In this document: positions 44,502-55,949 of the stretch, one piece after another
How positions within the stretch are numbered: position 1 is the stretch's first letter
Layout: each line of letters starts with the position of its first letter
DNA from: Salvelinus alpinus
Taxonomy: Eukaryota > Chordata > Actinopteri > Salmoniformes > Salmonidae
NCBI RefSeq assembly: GCF_045679555.1
Contig: NC_092099.1
Location: 7,188,576 to 7,252,575 of the forward strand
DNA: 64,000 bases
Direction of reading: 5' to 3'
Made by a program: the position numbers and the translations under genes
The notes under the pieces: generated by a model
Seen by the model: only the letters and a program-made list of their open reading frames with translations
Database searches by the model: none
Told to the model about the DNA's origin: nothing

Positions 44502-47500
44502 ATGCTACGCAAGGTTTCCCATCATGTCAGTGTTACACTAACAACTTTTAGTTTACTTTGTTTGGCACAAGATTCTGCAAGACAAAGGCATATTTGCAAA
44601 GTGGATCTCATGCTAGTAGTTAGATAGACAAAATTGATGTTACTTCACTTGTGTTCTTTGCCTACAGTGAGAATAACTACTATTGCTATAAGGGCTCCAT
44701 GCTATCCCCATTGATTTCAGTTGGAATTGACTGCTGTCGGGGTAGCAATAAAACGTGAACTCCTCTGTCTCTTCCAGAGTGTCACAGAGAGTTTTGGAGC
44801 GGCCATCTCCAGCCTCAACGCAGTTCACCTGACAGATACTGTGATCCGCAGGAGTAAGAGGATGATGCTGGACACGTTGGGAGTGGGGCTCTTGGGGACC
44901 AGTACAGCGGTCTTCAGCAAGGCTCTCCAGTACAGCCAGGTAAACTATATATAAGTACTGTACTTCACAACAGACAGGAAACAGGCAAGCAGCAGTGTAT
45001 ATGGCTGTGCTTGTGGCATTTCTGCGTGTAAACAGCAATATATGGCTGTAAACTTTGATATCAATCTTGGCATATACTGTACAGTATGGTCATATTTTTA
45101 CACCAAAATATGTTTCTGATTGTATATACTTTTTATTTTCAATTGTTTACATGTTTATAGTTATGTATGCCATATGCCATTGCCCCTACAGTTATTTTTC
45201 AACATTTATTGTTGAAAAACGATATCCTGAGTTAACAATGATAATGTACGAGATATTTTTAGCACATTTGTGATATTTAGACCCCAAAAAAATGAAATCT
45301 AAAATAGGGACTTATATGGTTGACTAGAGGCAGGTTACTAATCGGTCCACCCTCAGAGTTTCTGATGCTGTTGATGGTGTATGATCCTAGTTCTTCAAAT
45401 CAGTGGAGAGGAGCAGTGTGTGGGGAGGATCTGGGATGACACTGCCACCCCAGTATGCTGCCTTCGTCAATGGCATAGCGGTAAGACATCTCACATACAG
45501 TGCACCCCCATATACTTATCAAGTGATTTATCTTTCAATGTTCCTCTTAATGTCATTATATTCCTATTCAAATCCCTCCCTTTGTCCTTATTTTTCTCTG
45601 TGGTAAATGTTGACATTTTAATTGAGATTTGATTGATGCATTATACTCTGAAATGTTAATATTTATAAGATGTTAATATTAATAAGAGAATGCATTTTAT
45701 TCAGGACTCAGTTTTATCACAATTCCCCCTGTATGTTTCACTTCCTCAAGTTGTTAGTGACCTAATACTTGGGTCGGTTACTTTCTAAATGTAATCCAGT
45801 TACAGAACCTGTCCAAAATTGTGATCAGTAACGTAATTTTGGGATTACCCAAACTCAGTAACGTAATCTGATTATTTTTAGTTACCTTGGATTACTTTCC
45901 CCTTAAGAGGCATTAGAAGAAGACAAAAAGGATCAATCAAACGCACTTGGTGTGTCATCATAGTGGTCTCTGACTTGTGATCAGACTAGTTGGAACAAAC
46001 TTAAACTTGCGCCTTTTTAAAGGCTGAATTGAATGTCTTTGGTAAACAGAAAAGTGTCATACTGTATTTTTTTCTCGCAAACATCCTATCTGCATTTAAT
46101 AAGTAATCCAAGAAGTAATCATCTAGTTTCTCAAAAGTATCTGTAATCCTGAACTGGGTTGTGTTCAATAGAGCAAACCGTGGTAGCACATTTTGTATGG
46201 CCAAATTTGAACATTTTGTTCACTTCTGGAGCCTGTTCAGGAGGGTGCAATGTCACAGAACATTCAGACAGAAATGCATTTAGTATCAGATATGCGTGTC
46301 TGTCATGTAGAATAGGTCATCGTATCAGCTCTATTCTATTTATATCTTAACGTTTCACCTCTCTGAATGTACCTCGCCTCAGGTGCACTCTATGGACTTT
46401 GATGATACGTGGCACCCTGCAACCCACCCCTCTGGGGGGGTGCTCCCTGCCCTCCTGGCCCTGGCAGAGACTCTGCCCACCCAGCCATCTGGCCTGGACC
46501 TGCTGCTGGCCTTCAACGTAGGCATCGAGGTGCAGGGGCGACTCATGAGGTTCTCCAAGGAGGCCCACAATATACCTAGAAGGTATAAATGAGAATGCCA
46601 ATAAATGTGTGGATTTGCATGCATGCAATTTGTTTTTATTGTTTGTACAAAATATGTTGGCAGTTTGTTTTGTACTGCCAATATAATTACTGTATATTTG
46701 TAGTCACAAGTGCTTATTCAAATCATATTTGTGAGTAGAGATATACAGTACATGCATTGTACAGGATGTATTTGACACACATTAGCTATTGCACTCAAAA
46801 CTAAAATACCACATTTCTGGTGAGCTTCTAATTCCAATCTTCCCCCAGTGCTAAACTTTTGATTCTTCTCTCCCAGGTTCCACCCTCCTGCTGTTGTGGG
46901 AGTGATGGGCAGTGCAGCAGCTTCAGCTAAGCTCCTAGCCCTCTCCCCAGCCCAGTGTGTCCACTCTCTGGCTATCGCTGCCTCCTCCGCGGGGGCCCCC
47001 ATGGCCAATGCAGCTACCCAGACCAAACCCCTCCACACTGGCAATGCCGCCCGCAGAGGCCTGGAGGCCGCCAAGCTCGCCCTGCTGGGGCTGGAGGGAA
47101 GTCAGGCCATCCTGGATCTCGAGTCCGGCTTCGGGGTCTTCTACTCAGACTATAGTCCCTCGGAGCTCCCTGGGACTAATGATGGTTGTGGTAGTGGGTT
47201 TCGATGGGTTTTGGAGGAGCAGGATGTGGCCATCAAGCGCTTCCCGGCCCACCTGGGAATGCACTGGGTGGTGGATGCCGCATTGGCAGTCCGGGCTAAG
47301 CTTGGAGCCTCCGGAAAACCTGACCTCTGTAAGGTCCAGAAGGTGGTGCTCCGAGTGCCTCCCTCCAGGTACATTGACTGCCCCTTCCCAGCCATGGAGC
47401 ACCAGGCCAGGCATTCATTCCAGTTCAATGCCTGCTCAGCCCTGCTAGACAACCAGGTGTCCGTGAACTCCTTCAGCGGGCCTCAGATAGACAGGCCGGC

Positions 47501-47840
47501 CTTGAGGGAGCTCCTGGCCAAGGTCAGAGTCGAGAACCCCCAAGACAACCACCCCAGCTTCGACAAGATGTACTGCGAGGTGACAGTAGAGATGGAGCAT
47601 GGGGAGAGTGTCACAGCCAGGTGTAATACCTTCTACGGCCACTGGAGGAAGCCATTGAGTCAGGAGGACTTAGTTGGGAAATTTGAGGCGAACGCCTCCA
47701 CTGTGCTTAGCCAAGAAGCTGTGGAGAGGGTTGTGGACTTTATAGGGAATATAGAGAAGTGCCCGGACTGTACGGTGCTGGGGTCATATCTGCAGATGAG
47801 CAGGCCGACAACCCATCTCTTCAGAGAACACCTTGGCTAA
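44502..47840 (+). CDS. acod1: Cis-aconitate decarboxylase (itaconate synthase), five exons
   Basis: Exons: 44502-44513 (MLRK, inferred), 44778-44939, 45391-45480, 46383-46582 and 46877-47840. They join in frame to 475 residues; human ACOD1 has 481. The enzyme, of the MmgE/PrpD family, removes CO2 from cis-aconitate in mitochondria of activated macrophages to make itaconate, an antimicrobial and immune regulator. The active-site segment SMDFDDTWHPATHPSG is present, giving Asp93, Thr97 and His103 as in human. RFHPP (His157), NAATQTKPLH (Lys205), RFPAH (His280) and the Tyr in PSRYIDCPFP (about 320) match human His159, Lys207, His277 and Tyr318. Splice sites are canonical GT-AG; exon 1 has a weak donor (gtttcc). 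Exon 3 keeps the human length of 30 codons only with the acceptor at atcctag (45390). A 5-residue insertion lies near 255-265. Intron 3 carries a MITE-like repeat. Confidence 0.96.
45757..46155. mobile_element. MITE-like repeat in acod1 intron 3
   Basis: About 400 bp containing many taatcc/ggatta and taacgtaat motifs in both orientations. The ends (taatacttgggtcggttact; agtatctgtaatcctgaact) resemble a dispersed fish repeat. No coding frame. Superfamily not determined. Confidence 0.45.
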
Positions 47841-47950
47841 CCAAAATCCCAGCACTCTCTCAGACCCCATTTGCATTATCCCTCGTCGAACAGCCGTGAC
47901 AGGATTACATTCCGAACACAGGCCTTGAATTTATTGCAATTATACCTGGT

Positions 47951-47956
47951 ATTAAA
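47951..47956 (+). terminator. acod1 poly(A) signal (ATTAAA)
   Basis: attaaa 110 bp after the acod1 stop codon, a common variant of the AATAAA signal. No better signal lies nearer. Confidence 0.5.
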
Positions 47957-49277
47957 ATGCATGCACTCTGGCTGCATTGTGTTCGGATCTCACTTTTTCC
48001 TCCCATTTATGCAACTTAGTTTGTGGTCACAATTCAAGTAGTAGGCCTAAATGAAATATAGCCTATACATCACATGGTATTCTGGTGCTTTCATTGTTTT
48101 TTCAAAGGCCCATTTCCATTTTATAATGCTAGGCATGGCTGTATTTGTACAGCAGACCATCGGATACAGTATATTCACCTCCATTGGATTTTTTTTCACA
48201 TTTTGTTGTGTTACAAAGTAGGATATAATTGTCCTTTTTTTTGTCACTAATCTACACAAAATAACTCATAATGTCAAAGTGAGAAGAAAATTGTATACAT
48301 TTGTACAAATTAATAAAATTAATCATAAAAATGTCTTTGTCATGGCAAGCCTAAATAAGTTCGGTAGTTATAATTTGCTTAACAAATCAAATAACAACTG
48401 CAATACAGTGCTTGACTTGGGCAGGAGCTCACTGGAGCTGAGTTACAGTACCTCAAATTGTTTCCCAGCCCTGATTCCTCACATCTGCTAACTGTATAGA
48501 TAAGATTATTTACTTTCTATAAAAGGAAAGAGCCAACTGTGTTCGTTGGGCTTTTCAACTCGGAACTATATGAGTGATTGTTGAAATTGCTAAATATTTC
48601 AAAATCTTACAATGAAGTTGTTGTTTGAAAGAATCTGCAGTCTCTCTTCCTATAGAATGTATACCACAGTGGATAGGCTGGACTGATTGCATTTACACTG
48701 AACTAAGATAGGAATAAAATTCAAGAAAGTCCACCTAGGTGGTCAGGTCAATCTGCTTACATTCCGAACTCAATGCACATTGTGCGCATTTAGACCTGAG
48801 ATTAACATGCGTTTCTTGTTATGTGAGTACAAATGTGCATACAGTTCACAATTTTAATGCAAGGAAAAATACTATTTGATCAAGTCTCTTTCACTATTTG
48901 ACCTAGAAGTCATTTCCACCATTATAAACCATAGGAAATCTTCCTACTTTGAGAGAACTTCTCATAACCATAGACATCTACAATACAGCTTCACTTACTG
49001 GCACACAACACAAAAGAGAAGCTTTGGCCATGTTTGAAAATTAACCCTCATTCCTTCCTTATTAAGGTCATCACTGATCTGACATGACTTGTTTCTGAAA
49101 GCAAACGTTCCCCTATCCAGACATGTTACATCAGCGATTATGAACACAAGGAAGGGCAGAGAATCACTATTGAGCCTCAATTTTGACGCTGCAGTGTCTG
49201 AATCAGGCGAATTTGAGCACATCCTGCTGTATCATGGCTCCGATGCGTTGAAAATCTCCTGGAGCAGGGCCTTGCAC
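47957..49277. other. acod1 downstream region; one Tc1 terminal fragment
   Basis: 48170-48310 matches the terminal part of another Tc1 family (cacattttgttgtgttacaa, aatgtcaaagtgagaagaaa), related to 56690-57018. The rest has no feature I can name. Confidence 0.45.
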
Positions 49278-49382
49278 ATGAAGGTGCTGGTGGTGACAAG
49301 TTTATTCTTCTTGTCCACATGGGTCTATGGAGTGATTTCAGTGCCAACAGAAATGGTATTTATAATTTTGAATACGTGTTAG
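49278..49382 (+). CDS. Possible first coding exon with signal peptide
   Basis: The ATG at 49278 starts MKVLVVTSLFFLSTWVYGVI followed by SVPTEM, which has the charge, hydrophobic core and small-residue end of a secretory signal peptide. A possible donor follows GAA ATG (gtattt, weak); without splicing the frame stops at 49382. Upstream in the same frame (49138-49277) the sequence stays open. I do not recognise the protein and could not find following exons. It may be the first exon of a small secreted protein, a relic, or chance. Confidence 0.3.
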   Translation: MKVLVVTSLFFLSTWVYGVISVPTEMVFIILNTC

Positions 49383-49680
49383 GATATTGAATTTTATCAT
49401 TTGAATTCAATATTTTTTTATTTGTAATGCACAAATTGAATCATTATTATGATTTGAAACTGAATTGAATGAATATTGCATTCAGTTTTGAAATTACATT
49501 TCAATTTAATTCAATATTCAAATTCAATAATTATATATTTAATTTCAATATGGTAGATATTGCATTAATTTTCTGTGTATCAAGTTTACCAAAGTTTCAT
49601 ATATTCAATTTCTCAGATGCATTCAGATTCAGTTTTCAAATTCAGGTTCTAAATTCTGGTTCTAAATTCAGAACAATGTA
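49383..49680. repeat. AT-rich region with repeated ttcaat/attgaa motifs
   Basis: Over 75% A+T by eye. Many overlapping gaattcaat, ttgaat and caattt words in both orientations make it able to fold back on itself. No coding sequence. Could be a decayed MITE or simple-sequence expansion. Confidence 0.5.
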
Positions 49681-49789
49681 AACTAACTCATTTCCAGCCA
49701 ATCGCAAAGTAAAACAGGCTACCACCTGACCTCATTAATGGCCGTTGCGACAGTAGTGATTACTGAGCAGTCATATTAACTAACTCTTC

Positions 49790-51190
49790 TAAGAAAGGAG
49801 TCGTAGCCAGGGGAAAATGGCGTCCCTTGAGAGGGCAAGAACAATATGTATGTCAGGAGAAGTGCAATATTATTATAAGGAGACGTGTACTAGGAGTACG
49901 GAGGAGGAATGGAGGGAAAAAGAGGCAGAGGAGGTCGAAGAGAGAGAGGGAGGAAGAGGGTGAGCTTGAATCGGTAAAAAATGTCAGAAAAAACATATAT
50001 GGTTTGTTAAAGAAGAAGGATAGAAAGTGTAAGCAGAGTGAGCTGTATGCCGTATTGAAGACAGGAGGAGAAATGGAAGTGAGTGAGAGCAAAGTATCGG
50101 AGGTCGTATGTGTGGTGAAATTCTCGGAGGCCGAGGGTCAGGATAAAGATGTGATGTGATGGTAGGAGTGACATTTTTGTAAAAAGTGGACCCTTGCCTT
50201 TTGGCTGATCCATTTGTGGTTTCAGAGTGTGTGAAAAAGGAGTTGGGTGCTGTAGAATCGGTGAAGGTAACCCAAAGTGGTCTTGAGATAATTGTTTGTG
50301 TTTCTGCTGGTCAGAGGGTGCAGGTGCTCTGTGTTAAACGAATAGGGACAAGAGATGTGAATTGTTTTGCTCTCAAGAAAAGGGCACAATTGAAAGGAGT
50401 CATTATTGGGGTAGAGAAAATGTGAAAGTTGACCAACTGAAGGGGGAAGATTCCCAGTGTTTGTGATGCTCTTCGTTTGGTGAGTCGTTGTCTGTTCTTT
50501 TGAGTTTTGAGTCTTTGCCCGACAAAGTGGATGTTAGGGTATATTCTGTAAGTTATCCCGTACAAGCTTTTGTGCCAAATACAGTATGCTGTTACAGGTG
50601 TTAAGCTCATGGACATGTGGCAGCAGTGTGTAGGATAGAGGTTACTAGGTGTGAGAAGTGTGTAGAAGGGCCTGAGACAAAGTAATGTGTAGCATTGGGG
50701 TGTCATGTGTTAATTGTAGGGATGCTCATGGGGCTGGGGTTTAGAAATGTCTGGTGCGAGTGAGGCAGGTTGAGGTTTCCAGGGTTAGAGTAGTGCAGAA
50801 GTTGTCATATTCTGAGGCAGTGAAGAAAGTAGAGGAAAATGGGTCAAGGGGGAGGGATCCTGAGAGGAGTGGTGTGTATAGTAGAGTTGTACCAGTACAG
50901 AGGGATAGGCCAACAAGTGATATATGTTTCAGAAAGATTGGAATTTTAGCATTTATAGCAATGGTTGTCAACTGTTCTGCAGGGATGGAACGTAAGTCAC
51001 AGACAATTGAGGTTGTGGTGGCACCTGCAGAGATGTATTTGGGTGTTCGAGACCTGACGTCAGAAGAGTTACAGGGTGTGTTAAGTAGTTTTTTCAAGCA
51101 AAGTATACTCCAGTCTAGTAGGTGGCGGCAATGCAACATTTATTGAATGCCAAACGCCGATAAACCTCATCGAAGAAGACGAAGAAGAAG
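49790..51190 (+). mobile_element. I/Nimb-type LINE, gag-like ORF1 region and 3' tail
   Basis: A broken gag-like ORF1 occupies 49827-50900. It has a basic region (RRNGGKKRQRRSKREREEE), a conserved domain in several frames, and one zinc-knuckle-like CxxC...H...C stretch around 50585-50630 (CCYRC, then GHVAAVC). A further piece is 50754-51146 (VVQKLSYSEAVKKVEEN). The copy then jumps to its 3' terminus (agtaggtggcggcaatgcaa, gccgataaacctcatcg) and ends in tandem gaa/gac units (51167-51190). Endonuclease and reverse transcriptase are deleted. The tail ends 65 bp before the cln5 start codon. Confidence 0.7.
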
Positions 51191-51255
51191 CCCGCACCAC
51201 GGAAGTACGCGGGAAATGTCTGCTTGTCTTCTGCGGTTAAAATAAGTGTCTTGAG
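51191..51255 (+). promoter_or_regulatory. cln5 proximal promoter and 5' UTR
   Basis: Between the LINE tail and the cln5 ATG there are only 65 bp. They contain an ETS-type motif cggaagt (51200-51206) and an E2F-like gcgggaaa (51209-51216), both common in TATA-less promoters. No TATA box. An in-frame TAA lies six codons upstream of the ATG, which fixes the start. Confidence 0.5.
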
Positions 51256-54200
51256 ATGAGACCAACGGTGGTTTTAACGTGTTCAGTCCTATTTTACTAT
51301 CTGGAGATTGTACATTCCCGAGGTGTCCATGGAAAGCAAGAATGGCCGATTCCTTACAGGTAGTTATGGCAAATGTTCAATTCTAAGAGGTTAAATAAAG
51401 TAAGACGGCTGCTGCTATCCATGTTTAGCCAAAGTTGAGCTGTTTTCGACAACATGTCATGTGATACCTGTCTAGCTAAGAAAAAGTTTTTCAAGCCCTG
51501 TCAGTGTAGGTAGATGAAAGGGGTTAGTTACAATAATCTTTGGTGTAGACCTATATTTTCTAAACATTAACTAGCTACCAATCCAACCCTCTGTCACAAA
51601 CTGTAATTGACATTGACAGGCGATTTGATTATCGACCCGCTGCGGACTCGTACTGTGAAGCCATGTTCCCCTTCTGCCCCACCGGCGACAGGGATGGTCG
51701 GATCCCCTACATGAATAACTGGGATGTCATCTCGCTATTTCGAATGCAAGCTCCAGTGTGGGAGTTTAAATATGGATCATTGCTGGGGAAAATGGTAAGT
51801 AGTGTGTTTCGTTTTTTTGGGGAAGTTGCACAGCTGTCATGGTGTGTGTGTGTGTGTGACACACACCAGGGTTTCTGTTAGCTGGTAATAGACGCTTTAA
51901 AAAAAATATATATATATTTTTTTACAAATAAATACAATTGGCATTGTCCAATTTGTTCAGGACAAAAAAAGAAAATGCTAAATAATGCTTTTTAGCATAT
52001 TCATTGATACATAACAGTTGATGGAAATACACTTAACAAAAATATAAACTCAACATGTAAAGTGCTGGTCCCATGAGTAGAAATAAAAGATCACAGAAGG
52101 GTTCCATGTGCACAAGCTTATTTCTCATTTTGTGCACAAATTAATTTACATCCCTGTTAGTGAGCATTTCTCCTTAGCCAAGATAATCCCCTCACCTGAC
52201 AGGTGTGGCATATCAATAAGATGATTAAACAGCATGATCATTACACAGGTGCACCTTGTGGTGGGGACAATAAAAGGCCACTATAAAATGTCCAGTCTTG
52301 TCACAACACAATACCACAGATGTATAACGTTTGAGGGAGCGTTCATTTGGCATGTTGACTTCAGGAATGTCCACCAGCGCTGTTGCCAGAGAATTTAATG
52401 TTCATTTCTCTACCATAAGCCGTCTCCGTTGTTTTAGAGAATTTGGCAGTCCAACCGGCCTCACAACCGCAGACAACGTGTCACCATGCAGGCTCAGGAC
52501 CTCCACATTCGACTTCTTCACCTGACCAATAGAATAGGTAAACTTTTCTACTATGGGGGATAGTAGATTGACATAGGCTCATAGGCGGCATGTACATAAG
52601 GCTAGGGGAAGCTTTCCCTAAGTAAATTGTGAAAATTATAGCTTACTCCTGTTTATACAGAAATAAATGAAACCATTCAAAATAGGCTACTATTTTACGA
52701 GGATTGATCATTAGCTTCCCTTAGCCTTAAAAGAATAAATTATAATTGTGGATTTAAAAAAAAATCGCATTGCCTTCAGTCGGAAGGAAAGGCAGCAATT
52801 GCGCATGGGCGGCAAATACAAGTTGTCGAGTTGCAACTGTCAGTGAAAAGTAGAGGCCCAGCCAGGCATATTGCAATACTTCTAATTTGTATCGCAGGAA
52901 AACATACAGTAGTTTGGAAAGCAAATGGTTATTACTGTAACGAGAAGACAATGAAAATACTCATGTCATTTTGTTATAAAAATGCAACCTATTTGAGCGA
53001 ACAAAAGTAGGCCTATGGCCTATCTTATTGGCACCAGCGGAGAGCATTGGCCATAACCCCGGTGAGTGCACATATACACTTCATCATTGTTGGGTCAGTG
53101 CCGTTTAAGTTTGTTTTTGGACAATCATTTTCTTCTCCAGTTTAGTTGGATGTCATTCTATTTGTGTATCCCCTTCTTGTAGGCCTATTATATGGACGAT
53201 GTCGTTTTTAAAGATCTTTTTGTCAGAGTAGGCTACCCTGTAATTTGTCCTATTAACAAAATATTCTGCAAATGTCTCCAGTCATATAAAGTGTAGTAGA
53301 GTTGTGTGTGTATATAATGGGTTTTCCTGTGCTCAGCCACCCAGGCCTCAGCCATGCATTGAATGGTCTTTTTTTGCAAACAGTGAGTGATTGTTAGGCT
53401 AAATTATGACTATCTACTCATCACATTACCAATAGTAGGCTATCTTGCATAACTCTGCAGATGCATGGAATGCTTTGTAAATGTGTATGTTTGTTGAAAA
53501 TGTTCTTCCCCAAACTTGAAACTCACACACCGACTATGCATAGGCTCGTGATTTTGCTTTTCATTACTAATCTTGTTGGCTGACTTGATGTTCTGTTAAG
53601 ATTATTTGACCTTTATTTAACTAGGCAAGTCAGTTATGAACAAATTCTTGTTTTCAATGACAGCCTACTGGGGAACAGTGGGTTTACTGCCTTGTTCAGG
53701 GGCAGAAAGACATATTTTTACGTTATCGAATCCCCGAGCTGACCTTGCAACCTTTCAGTTACTAGTCCAACGCCCTAACCACTAGGCTACCTGCCGCCCC
53801 AATTACCATCATCTAAATGTGATTTCTGTCATTCTGGGCACCGTTGGGTGGACGCCCTAATCAGGTTACACACCCAATGCATATGGGTCCAGTAAATTTC
53901 TCATGTCTGGTCATTTTAAATGTCTGCCACTACATTTTGTATAACAGAAACCCTAATGCGCACACACACAGATTCCTGGTGCATTACAAATCTCTGTAAC
54001 TGATTTGATTCTCTCACTCCTAGCATATCATGCATGATGCCATTGGGTTCAGCAGTGCTGAAACGGGGAGAAACTACACCATGGAGTGGTATGAACTCTT
54101 CCAGCTGGGCAACTGCACCTTCCCTCACCTGAGACGTGAGACTAACAACCCCTTCTGGTGCAACCAGGGCGCTGCATGCTTCTTTGAGGGGATTGATGAC

Positions 54201-55416
54201 GTCCACTGGTCTGAGAATGGCACCTTGGAGAAAGTGGGAGCGATCTCAGGTAACAAGACTGAGCAGGCCAAGGGCAATGTGAAATCTGGTAGTATTGTCT
54301 TTTAGATCTTTTGGCAGCCTGGTTGATCCATTAGGATCGGCAGGTAGCCTAGTGGTTAAAGAGCGGCTAGTAGCCTAATGGTTAAGAGCGTTGGACTTGT
54401 AACCGAAAGGTCGCTGGTTCTAATCGCCGAGTCGACTAGGTGAAAAATCTATCGATGTGCCCTGAGATTAACCCTAATTGCTATGTGAGTGTCTGCTAAA
54501 TGTAAAAATGAGGATGTGGAGGGTGATGCACTTAACTTTGTTTAATAACTAGGCCTATCATCACTACTATGCTCTGCTGAAGACCAGACTGACGATAAAG
54601 TCAACAAATAACTCCTCAATGGGGTTGGAATGTTAGGTGTAACCATCACCATATTGATTCCTTTAGATCTGCAATCACTGAAGGGGTAGGGCTTGTGGTT
54701 GCATTCAGACTGAGACAATCTCTTTAGAAATGTTTTTCTATAGTGAGCTTGTGGTTCAAAACACTCCTTTACAGGGCTTAATGAAAAACACTGGTGTGAT
54801 ACCTGTTGCCCATCGTGAACACATGGATTATAGGTGAATGCAGCATGATTAACTTATTGCGCATGTTAGAGTTTTGCAAACCCAAACTCCCCTCTGGTAT
54901 GATAAATAACGATTACTGTCTCTCCTAGGTGGCCAGTTCAACGAGATGGCCTTGTGGGTCCAGGGCGACAACCAGACTGGGATTTATTATGAGACGTGGA
55001 CGGTCCGCTCAGACCCCGGCCCCAACGCCACCGTGTGGTTTGACTCCTACGACTGCTCCCAGTTCGTCCATCGCACCTACAGGTATCTTACTCAGCAGGG
55101 AGCCAAGCTGTCCAGCCGATCCCAGACCAACTACACTAAGATCTATCTGTACAGTGGGGAGCCGACCTACTTGGGGGACGATGATTCTATCTTCCGGGAG
55201 CCTTCTGCGAAGACCCTGGCCGACGACATCCGCAAGTTCTATCACCCTTTCCGACCTCACCAGTCGTACATGGACTTTGTCCTCAGTCTCGCGGAGGCTT
55301 ATCAGAAGGTGGTAGAGGAGAAGAGCTTCTACTTGTACTATAACTTTGAATATTGGCACTTACCCATGAAATCTCCGTATGTGCAGATCACGTACGAGGA
55401 AGTGCCTTTGCCGTAA
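51256..55416 (+). CDS. cln5: CLN5, lysosomal glycoprotein (neuronal ceroid lipofuscinosis 5)
   Basis: Four exons: 51256-51359, 51620-51794, 54024-54249 and 54929-55416, all with GT-AG ends, joining to 330 residues. The N-terminus ([20 protein letters not shown]) is a signal peptide. The mature part opens WPIPYRRFDYRP, as in mammalian CLN5. Conserved blocks include [79 protein letters not shown] and [15 protein letters not shown], ending ITYEEVPLP. His97 and Cys211 keep the exact spacing of human His166 and Cys280, the pair implicated in its NlpC/P60-like fold. Six N-glycosylation sequons occur (110, 123, 158, 183, 201, 236). Published work links CLN5 to bis(monoacylglycero)phosphate synthesis and thioesterase activity in lysosomes. 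The human C-terminal extension after PLP is absent. Intron 2 holds a Tc1 fragment and a SINE. Confidence 0.96.
51843..51925 (+). repeat. (tg)n and (ta)n microsatellites in cln5 intron 2
   Basis: A short (tg)n run at 51842-51858 and an A-rich/(ta)n/T-rich tract at 51899-51925. Confidence 0.85.
52029..52524 (+). mobile_element. Tc1-like transposon (family A, copy 3), 3'-truncated
   Basis: Begins tacacttaacaaaaatataa and runs through the leader into the first third of the transposase: frame 52331-52525, [20 protein letters not shown], then a helix-turn-helix region. It stops after cgacttcttcacctg, so the catalytic domain and right end are absent. In cln5 intron 2. Confidence 0.85.
53605..53803 (-). 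mobile_element. HpaI-type tRNA-derived SINE in cln5 intron 2
   Basis: A reverse-orientation copy of the family at 16148-16347. The tRNA-like head (ggggcggcaggtagcctagt) is at 53803 and the tail (agaatttgttcataactgac) at about 53630. About 200 bp and slightly diverged. Confidence 0.9.
54335..54515 (+). mobile_element. tRNA-derived SINE with L2-type tail in cln5 intron 3
   Basis: The tRNA-like head is partly duplicated (tagcctagtggttaaagag and tagcctaatggttaagagcg). Box B (ggtcgctggttctaatcgcc) follows. The 3' end tgagtgtctgctaaatgtaa equals the tail motif of the L2-type LINEs, not of the HpaI type. Confidence 0.7.
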
Positions 55417-55471
55417 GGCCACAATTCGTAATTGGTTTATCAGCCAAACGGCAGCCGAGCCACTTCTTTGC

Positions 55472-55477
55472 AATAAA
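55472..55477 (+). terminator. cln5 poly(A) signal (AATAAA)
   Basis: aataaa 55 bp after the cln5 stop codon. It is the first consensus signal downstream. Confidence 0.7.
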
Positions 55478-55619
55478 GCTGAGGGATGGGGCTGGAATAT
55501 GTTACCACTCAAAGTCAGACGGAGCTATGGATGGAAGGACTATCGTTAATTGAACTTGCCATTCATTGAACAGCAATTTTAACTTTGTCACATGCGCCGA
55601 ATACAACAACTGTAGACCT

Positions 55620-55945
55620 TGATGCTTACCTAGATGCTTACTTACAAGCCCTTAACCAACAGTGCAGTTCAAGAAAGACTTAAGAAAATATTCAGCAAAT
55701 AAACTAAAGTAACACAAAATAAAAATGAGGCTATATACAGGGGGTACTGGTACCGAGTCAATGTGCGGGGGTACAGGTTAGTCAATGTAATTTGTACATT
55801 GAGGTAGGGGTGAAGTGACTACGCATAGATAATAAACAGCGCGTAGCAGCAGTGTACATAACAAATGGAGGGGGGGTCAATGTAAATAGTCCGGTGGCCA
55901 TTTGATTGATTGTTCAGCAGTCTTATAGCTTGGGGGTAGAAGCTG
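55620..55945 (-). mobile_element. Rex1-type LINE 3' end
   Basis: The reverse complement of the tail at 23770-24110, from taagaaaatattcagcaaat to gcttgggggtagaagctg. It stops at a TTAA (55946-55949) where a piggyBac-like element begins. Confidence 0.8.
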
Positions 55946-55949
55946 TTAA

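Noticed and set aside
44721-44954. 77-codon frame reading through the start of acod1 exon 2
   Set aside because: The upstream part is intron with a proper cttccag acceptor at 44777; conservation begins only after it.
46718-47642. Alternative frames inside acod1 exon 5
   Set aside because: High-GC shadow frames; the frame ending at 47840 carries the ACOD1 active-site residues.
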